Source of the DNA: a bacterium 210917-SL.2.15
Lineage (GTDB): Bacteria > Bacillota > Clostridia > Oscillospirales > Oscillospiraceae
NCBI GenBank assembly: GCA_020555605.1
Contig: JAJCJC010000027.1
Location: 1 to 16,885 of the forward strand
Direction: 5' to 3'
DNA length: 16,885 bases
The translations under genes were made by a program, and so were the position numbers. Under the pieces are notes generated by a model. The model was not told where the DNA came from. It saw nothing but the letters and a program-made list of their open reading frames with translations, and did not search any database. Position 1 is the stretch's first letter, and the number at the start of each line of letters is the position of its first letter. This document shows positions 1-5,989 of the stretch, one piece after another.

Positions 1-126
1 GTGTAAGTTGTGTTTAAAACCGTTGAAATTCATTTCCGATGGAGCGCCGTGTGCGGTGAAAGTCGCATGCACGGTGCGGAGCGGGGGAAAATCTGGCGAT
101 AACTTCAAAGGATTACCTATCGCTAT
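1..126 (+). mobile_element. Group II intron, 3' end (domains V and VI)
   Basis: The stretch from about 42 to 79 folds as a canonical domain V. Arms 44-51 and 70-77 pair, a 2-nt bulge lies at 68-69, arms 52-57 and 62-67 pair, and a GAAA tetraloop sits at 58-61. It is followed by GGGGGAAAA and a domain VI hairpin (96-101 with 118-123); A119 is a possible branch point. The intron most likely ends at 126 in CTAT, because the next bases resume a Maff2 reading frame with a split proline codon. The intron-encoded protein, if any, lies before the window; the TAA at 4-6 may be its stop, which is only a guess. The 5' half is not visible, so mobility and splicing cannot be judged. Confidence 0.88.
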
Positions 127-227
127 CCGCGGCAAAGAGCCAGGGCATCAAGCAGCTCATGGCGGGCGGCGGTGTCGTCCTGATCGGTATGCAGCTTATC
201 CCTCTGCTGTCCGGCCTGTTCAGCTAA
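127..227 (+). CDS. Maff2-family conjugal transfer membrane protein, 3' exon (partial)
   Basis: After the intron boundary the frame reads AAKSQGIKQLMAGGGV and continues to a hydrophobic end, LIGMQLIPLLSGLFS, stop at 225-227. This matches what I know of the C-terminus of Maff2-family proteins (about 60-70 residues, two membrane helices), which sit immediately before the TrbL-like gene in Tn1549/CTn4-type elements. Only about 33 residues are present, because a group II intron interrupts the gene. If the intron splices, codon CCx is restored across the junction. Otherwise the gene is broken. No own start codon is visible. It is presumably a small VirB2/TrbC-like or accessory pore component; that role is inferred from position. 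Confidence 0.75.
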
Positions 228-268
228 CCCTTACCCGTTGTCCCTTTTTCCAGAAAAGGAGCTGATGT

Positions 269-1135
269 ATGGACTTTATCATCGACGCAATCGTTGAATG
301 GCTCAAAGGTTTGCTTGTCGATGGTATCATGGGAAATCTGGATGGTCTTTTCAATAACGTCAATCAGAGCGTTGGCGAGATCGCCACACAGGTAGGCACG
401 ACCCCGGCGGACTGGAACGCCGGGGTCTTTTCCATGATACGGCAAATCTCTGAAACCGCCATCCTGCCAATCGCCGGGGTCATCCTCACTTTTGTAATGA
501 CCTATGAGCTGATACAAATGCTCATTGACCGCAACAACCTCCATGACGTTGACACATGGATGTTTTTCAAGTGGGTGTTCAAAACCTTTGTGGCGGTAAT
601 GATCCTGACGAACACCTTCAATATCGTGCTGGCCGTCTTTGACGTGAGCCAGCACGTCATCCAGCAATCGGCGGGCATTATCCAGAACGGGACAGAGATC
701 ACAACGGATGTAATGGACGGTCTGCGGACCGAACTGGAGGCAATGGAGTTAGGACCCCTGTTTGGCCTCTGGCTCCAGTCATTCCTGATCCAGATTACCA
801 TGATTGCCTTAAACATCGTGATTTTCGTTATCGTATATGGCCGTATGATTGAAATTTACTTACTCACAAGTTTGGCACCCATCCCGTTTGCCACCGTCCC
901 CAACCGGGAAACCGGACACATGGGGCAGAACTATTTCCGCTCCCTCTTTGCGGTGGGCTTTCAGGGCTTGCTCATTTTGGTCTGTGTCGCCATCTATGCG
1001 GTGCTTATCCAGAGTATCGCCACCGACGGCGACCCCATCGGGGCGATCTGGGGCTGTGTGGGCTATACGGTGCTGCTGTGTTTTACCCTGTTCAAAACGG
1101 GTAGCCTTGCAAAATCCATCTTCGGCTGCCATTAA
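269..1135 (+). CDS. TrbL/VirB6-like conjugal transfer membrane protein (CD1112 type)
   Basis: This 288-residue polytopic membrane protein is the likely inner-membrane channel component of the type IV secretion system. Hydrophobic segments lie at about 64-86, 98-124, 168-190, 226-249 and 257-277, preceded by an amphipathic N-terminus. The basic/polar loop 210-223 (PNRETGHMGQNYFR) after a SLAPIPFATV stretch is typical of the TrbL-like proteins of CTn4/Tn1549 elements. The start ATG at 269 has an AAAAGGAG Shine-Dalgarno nearby. It follows the Maff2 exon by about 40 nt and is probably cotranscribed with it. Family assignment rests on membrane topology, the signature region and gene order. Confidence 0.85.
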   Translation: MDFIIDAIVEWLKGLLVDGIMGNLDGLFNNVNQSVGEIATQVGTTPADWNAGVFSMIRQISETAILPIAGVILTFVMTYELIQMLIDRNNLHDVDTWMFFKWVFKTFVAVMILTNTFNIVLAVFDVSQHVIQQSAGIIQNGTEITTDVMDGLRTELEAMELGPLFGLWLQSFLIQITMIALNIVIFVIVYGRMIEIYLLTSLAPIPFATVPNRETGHMGQNYFRSLFAVGFQGLLILVCVAIYAVLIQSIATDGDPIGAIWGCVGYTVLLCFTLFKTGSLAKSIFGCH

Positions 1136-1139
1136 GAGA

Positions 1140-1162
1140 CTTCGGGCCATGCTGGCCCGAAG
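1140..1162 (+). repeat. ICE palindrome copy 1
   Basis: Perfect 10-bp arms CTTCGGGCCA/TGGCCCGAAG with loop TGC. It is followed at once by CGGAAAGGAGG, which contains the Shine-Dalgarno of the gene at 1178. There is no T-run, so it is not a classical terminator. Confidence 0.95.
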
Positions 1163-1177
1163 CGGAAAGGAGGCGGT

Positions 1178-1819
1178 ATGCCCCGGCGTTACAAACAGGG
1201 TGCGGACGGACAGCCGCACCCTGCTTTCTACGGAAAGCTCCCCGAGGAATTTTCTAAAACAGACACCATGCGCTTCATGGTGGAAACCGATCTGAAACTG
1301 TCCGGCTGCGTATCGGCGGACACGCTGGCGGCACTCCGGGCGGAAGGCTATGACTACAAGGACGGGAACCTTGTTCCCGTCGGAAAGGAGGAAACCATGC
1401 AGGAAAAGGATGCAGACACCACCCCCGCCGCACCGTTGAAGCTGGATGTAAGCGTGCGGGTCATCGAACCTGTGAAAAACCTGATGGGCTTTGCCAGCGT
1501 GAAATTCAACGACTGCTTTGTGGTGGAAAATCTGAAAATCGCGCAGGGCAGCAAGGGACTTTTCGTGGGGATGCCCAGCCAGCCGGACGGCAAGGGGGGC
1601 TATCGGGATATGGCCTATCCCGTCACGAAGGAGTTCCGGGAACAGCTCAACACCGCTGTTCTGCAAGCCTATGAAGTAAAGCTGGAACAGATGGCGGAGC
1701 GCGGCTCTGCCGGGCGTGCGTCCATCAGCGAACAGCTCAAGGCCGGGGAAGCGGCTGCCGAACAGGCAAAAGCGGAACGGCCCCCGAAGGAAAAGCCCAG
1801 CCGTGGTGCGGAGCGTTGA
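1178..1819 (+). CDS. SpoVG-domain protein with N-terminal extension
   Basis: 213 residues. Residues about 88-166 form a SpoVG domain (LDVSVRVIEPVKNL, GFASVKFNDCFVVENLKI, KGLFVGMPSQPD, YRDMAYPVT), a small nucleic-acid-binding fold. It is followed by an Ala/Glu/Lys-rich tail. Residues 1-73 are an unrelated extension (YKQGADGQPHPAFYGKLPEEF). ATG 1178 has the CGGAAAGGAGG signal that follows palindrome copy 1. A second identical CGGAAAGGAGG at 1381-1391 precedes an in-frame ATG at 1397 (residue 74), so a shorter 140-residue SpoVG protein could also be made. SpoVG proteins are common accessory genes of Tn1549-like ICEs, where their role is not established; RNA or DNA binding is inferred. Confidence 0.85.
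   Translation: MPRRYKQGADGQPHPAFYGKLPEEFSKTDTMRFMVETDLKLSGCVSADTLAALRAEGYDYKDGNLVPVGKEETMQEKDADTTPAAPLKLDVSVRVIEPVKNLMGFASVKFNDCFVVENLKIAQGSKGLFVGMPSQPDGKGGYRDMAYPVTKEFREQLNTAVLQAYEVKLEQMAERGSAGRASISEQLKAGEAAAEQAKAERPPKEKPSRGAER
1384..1399 (+). promoter_or_regulatory. Internal ribosome binding site and start in the SpoVG gene
   Basis: AAAGGAGG at 1384-1391 lies 5 nt before an in-frame ATG (1397-1399), just upstream of the SpoVG domain. It is as strong as the signal of the annotated start, suggesting two products from one frame. Confidence 0.5.
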
Positions 1820-1842
1820 CCTCGGGCCATGCTGGTCCGAAG
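1820..1842 (+). repeat. ICE palindrome copy 2
   Basis: Variant with C for T at position 2 and T for C at position 17 (one mismatch and one G-T wobble in the stem), loop TGC. It is followed by CGGAAAGGAGG before the gene at 1862. The ATG at 1829 inside the repeat is in frame with that gene. Confidence 0.93.
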
Positions 1843-1861
1843 CGGAAAGGAGGCGAAACCA

Positions 1862-2497
1862 ATGCCACGCAAACGGACGGGCTATGATGCGGCCTGCTAC
1901 TATGACGGCAAGCTGCTGGGCCGCTGTACCAAAGCAGACAGCGACGCCTATACCCTGTTGATGAACGCCTGCGGCGGGGACGCCGCCCGTGTCCTGCGGG
2001 AATACGCCTACTTTTCCCCGGAGCTGAAGGCCATCTTGGAAAAGGCGGCGCTCATGCAGGCGGACCGGAACCGGACGGGCGGGATGTTCCATGCGCCCCA
2101 GAGCTCCCCGTGGGGAGAGGTGCAGAGCTGTGAAGTTCTCTGTCCGGGCGTGTTTTTGGTATCCACCGCCATCCACGGCGGGACGATGGTAGCAAACGAG
2201 GTGGCCGCCGTCCTCTCTCCGGCGGCGAAAAAATGCGGTTTCAAGGACAAGGGCTATATCTGCTATGAGGAGGACGCACAGGAAAGCGTGGTGCTCCGGG
2301 AGCTGCTGGACAAAAAGCTCTGGAAGATCCCCGACCGTATCAAGGACAAAGAGCGGTTTGAAGAAAACCTCAATCAGTCCATCCGGCAATACAATCCCGA
2401 ATACTGGCGGGCAAGGCAGAGCGGAATCGAAGCAACAATGAAAAAGTATCACAAGACCACTAAAAAGGAGCGCGAAAAGAACTCCAAACAAATATAA
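1862..2497 (+). CDS. DUF7007-like ICE accessory protein
   Basis: 211 residues, soluble. Residues about 75-160 (SSPWGEVQSCEVLCPGVFLV, STAIHGGTMVANEV, GYICYEEDAQESVVLREL) resemble the domain I know as DUF7007. The function is unknown to me. The N-terminus (MPRKRTGYDAACYYDGKLLGR) may be a separate small domain, and the C-terminus is Lys-rich. ATG 1862 is preferred because GGAAAGGAGG precedes it; the in-frame ATG at 1829 lies inside palindrome copy 2 and lacks a good ribosome binding site. It probably belongs to the transfer transcript with the upstream genes. A bidirectional terminator begins at its stop codon. Confidence 0.7.
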   Translation: MPRKRTGYDAACYYDGKLLGRCTKADSDAYTLLMNACGGDAARVLREYAYFSPELKAILEKAALMQADRNRTGGMFHAPQSSPWGEVQSCEVLCPGVFLVSTAIHGGTMVANEVAAVLSPAAKKCGFKDKGYICYEEDAQESVVLRELLDKKLWKIPDRIKDKERFEENLNQSIRQYNPEYWRARQSGIEATMKKYHKTTKKEREKNSKQI

Positions 2498-2526
2498 AAG
2501 CCCTCCATTTGGGATGAAGGACTTTT
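2496..2526. terminator. Bidirectional rho-independent terminator
   Basis: AAAAGCCCTCCAT pairs with ATGAAGGACTTTT (two mismatches) around a TTGGG loop. A-runs and T-runs flank the stem, so it works in both directions. It ends the plus-strand DUF7007-like gene and the minus-strand gene at 2534-3088. Confidence 0.8.
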
Positions 2527-2533
2527 ATGCAAA

Positions 2534-3088
2534 CTACAATATCTTGTTTATCAATTGTTCAGCTAAGTATGGTCTGATTGAAGTCATAATAATTGCATTT
2601 ATCTTTCTTTGCTGATTTCGAGTAATCGAATCTTTGTCACGCTTATTAAACATTTTGAGCATAAATTCATAATCAATTTCTGGATCATAATTATTATACT
2701 CATTTGCCTGAAAAACGCCCTCATCATAAAGGTATTTTAACAATTTTCTGGAAAAGAACTCCGACGACAAAGTAATAAAACTTCCATCCTCAATCGCATG
2801 AAAGAGTTTAAATAGTTTTTCCTGTATACTTACTTCTTCATTCAGATCAGCACGGTCGAATTTTTTAATGCAAGAACTCCCAATAGGGAAAAGGGTGTTT
2901 CCATTTCTAACATTTCTAATGGTGAAAAGATAGCGCAACTCTTCTTTCCCACATATACACGATGATTCTAAACTATCATCTTCCTCACAATCGTCTATCA
3001 TCCATTCTTGGACAGCTTCATTCCATGTGTTGCCTTCAGACTTGTCCAGAACCTTTTGGATGAGGTTGGTCCGATAAGCGTTGCTCAT
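2534..3088 (-). CDS. Unrecognised cargo protein with a CxCGK...C zinc-ribbon-like motif
   Basis: 184 residues, AT-rich, and opposite in direction to the backbone genes around it. I do not recognise the family. Cysteines lie at residues 34, 44, 46 and 73 in a context SCICGKEELRYLFTIRN, then IGSSCIKKF. This suggests one metal-binding or treble-clef-like unit; the rest is mostly helical and charged. The start (ATG at 3086-3088) has GGGGGTGAT just upstream and a consensus-like promoter further up. It is a self-contained unit (promoter, gene, terminator) between the DUF7007-like gene and prgI, and its base composition says later insertion. A role in host defence or counter-defence is possible from location only. 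Confidence 0.7.
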   Translation of the reverse strand: MSNAYRTNLIQKVLDKSEGNTWNEAVQEWMIDDCEEDDSLESSCICGKEELRYLFTIRNVRNGNTLFPIGSSCIKKFDRADLNEEVSIQEKLFKLFHAIEDGSFITLSSEFFSRKLLKYLYDEGVFQANEYNNYDPEIDYEFMLKMFNKRDKDSITRNQQRKINAIIMTSIRPYLAEQLINKIL

Positions 3089-3116
3089 TTAATCACCCCC
3101 GAAAATCGTTAGTTTT

Positions 3117-3145
3117 ATTATACCTCAAACCACATTTTGGTGCAA
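3117..3145 (-). promoter_or_regulatory. Promoter of the minus-strand cargo gene
   Basis: On the minus strand, -35 TTGCAC (3140-3145), a 17-nt spacer, and -10 TATAAT (3117-3122), about 30 nt upstream of the start codon. The -10 is perfect. Confidence 0.75.
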
Positions 3146-3163
3146 TTTGGAATTCCGCAAAAG

Positions 3164-3186
3164 CTTCGGGCCGTGTTGACCCGAAG
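3164..3186 (+). repeat. ICE palindrome copy 3
   Basis: Diverged copy with G at position 10 and A at position 16 (one wobble, one mismatch), loop TGT. It lies between the cargo promoter and the AAAGGAGG of the prgI-type gene. Confidence 0.9.
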
Positions 3187-3207
3187 CGGCAAAGGAGGTG
3201 TAACGAA

Positions 3208-3594
3208 ATGGCCTATGTGCCAGTACCCAAAGACCTGTCCAAAATCAAGACAAAGCTGGCCTTCAATCTCACGAAGCGCCAGCTTATTTGTTTTTCCGGC
3301 GCGGCGGCGGTGGGCCTTCCGGCCTACCTGTTTTCCCGTAGCAGTATCGGCAACAGCGCCGCCATGTTCCTGATGATCGGCCTCATGCTCCCGTTCTTCT
3401 TTTTCGCCATGTATGAGCGGGACGGCCTACCGCTGGAAAAGGTGCTGAAAAACATCATCCGCACCCGGTTCCTCTATCCCCGGGTGCGGCCTTACAAAAC
3501 CGAAAACTTCTATGCGCTGCTTGGCGCCAGAAAGGAGGCGCAGCCGATTGCAAAACAACAGAAGGGCCGGAAAGCCCGCAGGCAAAAAGCCTGA
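3208..3594 (+). CDS. PrgI-family conjugation protein (VirB3-like)
   Basis: 128 residues. The N-terminus (VPVPKDLSKIKTKLAFNLTKRQ) followed by two close membrane helices (about 27-43 and 49-68) and a basic C-terminus is the PrgI pattern (PF12666). PrgI proteins are VirB3-like membrane partners of the VirB4 ATPase in Gram-positive type IV secretion. GGCAAAGGAGG precedes ATG 3208. The 3' end overlaps the VirB4 gene, whose ribosome binding site lies inside this frame at 3531-3538, so translation of the two is probably coupled. Confidence 0.9.
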   Translation: MAYVPVPKDLSKIKTKLAFNLTKRQLICFSGAAAVGLPAYLFSRSSIGNSAAMFLMIGLMLPFFFFAMYERDGLPLEKVLKNIIRTRFLYPRVRPYKTENFYALLGARKEAQPIAKQQKGRKARRQKA

Positions 3595-5941
3595 CAAGAC
3601 GGGCCTTCTCGGCCTGTTCACAAAGGGAAAGGACATTCCCACCACCGCCCAGCAAACCCTCCCTTACCGGGAAATGTACCGGGATGGGGTGTGCCGGGTG
3701 GAGGATCGTTATTACACCAAAACCATTGAATACGAGGACATCAACTACCAGCTCGCCCAGACCGAAGATCAGGCGGCCATCTTTGACGGGTGGAGCGCCT
3801 GTCTAAACTACTTTGACAGTTCCTTGCCGTTTCAGCTTTCCTTCCTCAACCATCGGAGCCGCCCGGGCAGCCGGTACAGCGTCAACATCCCCATGCAGGA
3901 GGACGACTACAACAGCGTCCGGCGTGAGTATGTGGAAATGCTGGAAAACCAGATCGCCAAAAGCAACAACGGAATTGTCCGCACAAAGCTCCTGACCTTC
4001 GGTGTGAATGTGGACGACCTCTCCACCGCAAGGGCGAGGCTGGAGCGTGTGGAGGCGGACATTTGCGGCAACTTCAAAAAGCTGGGCGTCAAGTGCCGCT
4101 CCCTCTCGGGGCTGGAACGGCTGGAGCTCCTTCACGGGCAGCTCCACCCCGGCGGCACCGACCCTTTCCGGTTTTCGTGGGATATGATACCCCAGACCGG
4201 CCTTTCCACAAAGGACTTTATTGCCCCGGACAGCTTCGACTTCCGTTTCAGCCGCCTGTTCCGGGTAGGGACGACCTGGGGCGCGGCCTCCTATTTGCAG
4301 ATTTTGGCCTCGGAGCTCTCGGACAAGCTGCTGGCGGAGCTGTTGGAAATGGATGCGGAAATGACCATCACGCTCCATATCCAGACCGTCGATCAGGCTG
4401 CTGCCGTGAAATCCATCAAGGCCAAAGTTTCCGACATTGACAAGATGAAGGTGGAGGAACAGAAAAAGGCCGCCCGGGCCGGATACGACATGGACATACT
4501 TCCGACCGACCTTGTGACGTACAGCAACGACGCAAAGACCCTCTTGGAAGATTTGCAGAGCCGGAACGAGCGAATGTTTCTTTTGACATTCCTTGTGGTG
4601 AACATGGCCCCGACCCGCCGGGAGCTGGACAACGACCTGTTCACGGTGTCGGGTATCGTTCAGAAATACAACTGCACCTTGAAGCGGCTGGACTTCCAAC
4701 AGGAGGATGGTTTTCTGTCCAGCCTGCCGCTGGGTCATAACGGCATTGAGATCAAGCGCGGCATGACCACCAGTTCCACGGCCATTTTCGTCCCCTTTAT
4801 GACGCAGGAGCTCCGCATGGACGGCGAGGCGGTCTATTACGGGCTCAACGCCCTTTCCCATAACGTCATCATGGCGAACCGGAAAAAGCTCAAAAATCCC
4901 AACGGCCTGTTTCTCGGCGTGCCGGGCTCCGGCAAATCCTTTGCCGCAAAGCGGGAGCTTGTGAACGTGTTCCTTGCCACCCGTGACCGGATCATCGTGG
5001 TGGACCCGATGGGCGAATACTCGCCCCTTATCAAGCGGCTGGGCGGACAGGTCATCGAGATCGCCCCGGACAGCCCGCACCATATTAACCCGATGGACAT
5101 TGATTTGAGCTTCGACGAGGAAAACCCGATGGCACTGAAAGCCGACTTTATCCTGTCGCTGATGGAGCTGATCGTCGGCGGCAAGGACGGCTTGCAGCCG
5201 GTGGAACGGACCGTCATTGACCGCTGTGTGCGCCAGATGTACCGGGAGCATTTGCAGAACCCGGAGACGGCGAAAATGCCGACCCTCCAAACCCTCTATG
5301 ACCTACTCTGTTCCCAGCCCGAGGGCGAGGCGGTACGGCTAGCAACGGCCCTTGAAATCTATGTTTCGGGCTCTCTCAACGTGTTCAACCATGAAACCAA
5401 TGTGGACCTGAACCGCCGCCTTGTGTGCCTCGACCTGAAAAAGCTGGGGGCCGGGCTTCGGACGATTGCCATGCTCATTATGCAGGACCTTGTCAATTCG
5501 CAGGTGTCCATGAATTTCCTGCGCGGTATCGCTACATGGTGTTACTTCGACGAGTTCCATGTGCTGCTCCGTGACCGGCTGACGGCAAGCTACTGTGTGG
5601 CGATCTGGAAAATGCTCCGTAAGAAGGGCTGCGTACCCAGCGCCTTAACGCAGAATGTGAAGGACTTCCTTGCCAGCCCGGAGATCGAGAACATCTTTGA
5701 AAACTCGGACTTCCTTGTGCTGCTCTCGCAGGCGCAGGGCGACCGGCAGATTTTAGCCAAACAGCTCGGTATCAGCCCCCACCAGCTTTCCTATGTGACC
5801 CACACCAATTCCGGCGAAGGGCTGTTGTTCTTCGGGAACACCACCATCCCGTTTGTTGACCGCTTCCCGCAGAATACCGAGCTGTACGCCATTATGACCA
5901 CCCGCCCGGAGGACAAGAAACAGGAAATGAAGCGGGCGTAA
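3548..5941 (+). CDS. VirB4-like conjugal transfer ATPase (CD1110 type)
   Basis: 797 residues, the energy-providing ATPase of the type IV secretion machine. Walker A GVPGSGKS is at residues 457-464 and Walker B CYFDEF has D668/E669. The N-terminal half (about 50-330) is the CagE/TrbE/VirB4 accessory region. I choose the TTG at 3548 because AAAGGAGG (3531-3538) lies 9 nt upstream and the product then begins (M)QNNRRAGKPAGKKPDKTGLL, as basic VirB4 N-termini of this type do. ATG 3512 lies upstream of that signal and deep in prgI. The gene overlaps prgI by 47 nt. Its stop codon is in the same frame as the following gene. Confidence 0.93.
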   Translation: MQNNRRAGKPAGKKPDKTGLLGLFTKGKDIPTTAQQTLPYREMYRDGVCRVEDRYYTKTIEYEDINYQLAQTEDQAAIFDGWSACLNYFDSSLPFQLSFLNHRSRPGSRYSVNIPMQEDDYNSVRREYVEMLENQIAKSNNGIVRTKLLTFGVNVDDLSTARARLERVEADICGNFKKLGVKCRSLSGLERLELLHGQLHPGGTDPFRFSWDMIPQTGLSTKDFIAPDSFDFRFSRLFRVGTTWGAASYLQILASELSDKLLAELLEMDAEMTITLHIQTVDQAAAVKSIKAKVSDIDKMKVEEQKKAARAGYDMDILPTDLVTYSNDAKTLLEDLQSRNERMFLLTFLVVNMAPTRRELDNDLFTVSGIVQKYNCTLKRLDFQQEDGFLSSLPLGHNGIEIKRGMTTSSTAIFVPFMTQELRMDGEAVYYGLNALSHNVIMANRKKLKNPNGLFLGVPGSGKSFAAKRELVNVFLATRDRIIVVDPMGEYSPLIKRLGGQVIEIAPDSPHHINPMDIDLSFDEENPMALKADFILSLMELIVGGKDGLQPVERTVIDRCVRQMYREHLQNPETAKMPTLQTLYDLLCSQPEGEAVRLATALEIYVSGSLNVFNHETNVDLNRRLVCLDLKKLGAGLRTIAMLIMQDLVNSQVSMNFLRGIATWCYFDEFHVLLRDRLTASYCVAIWKMLRKKGCVPSALTQNVKDFLASPEIENIFENSDFLVLLSQAQGDRQILAKQLGISPHQLSYVTHTNSGEGLLFFGNTTIPFVDRFPQNTELYAIMTTRPEDKKQEMKRA

Positions 5942-5945
5942 CACA

Positions 5946-5968
5946 CTTCGGGCCATGCTGGCCCGAGG
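5946..5968 (+). repeat. ICE palindrome copy 4
   Basis: Position 22 is G (T-G wobble), loop TGC. It sits 5 nt after the VirB4 stop and just before CGGAAAGGAGGG of the next gene. Confidence 0.94.
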
Positions 5969-5989
5969 TTCGGAAAGGAGGGATACATC

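Noticed and set aside
8..265. 85-codon plus-strand frame across the intron end
   Set aside because: It runs through domain V and VI RNA structure and then out of frame with the Maff2 exon.
860..2491. Very long open frame on the minus strand (543 codons) opposite the TrbL, SpoVG and DUF7007-like genes
   Set aside because: It is a mirror of GC-rich coding on the plus strand; the product is low-complexity and shows no domain, and the plus-strand genes have clear families and ribosome binding sites.
3803..5290. 495-codon minus-strand open frame within the VirB4 gene
   Set aside because: Antisense shadow of a well-supported ATPase gene with both Walker motifs.
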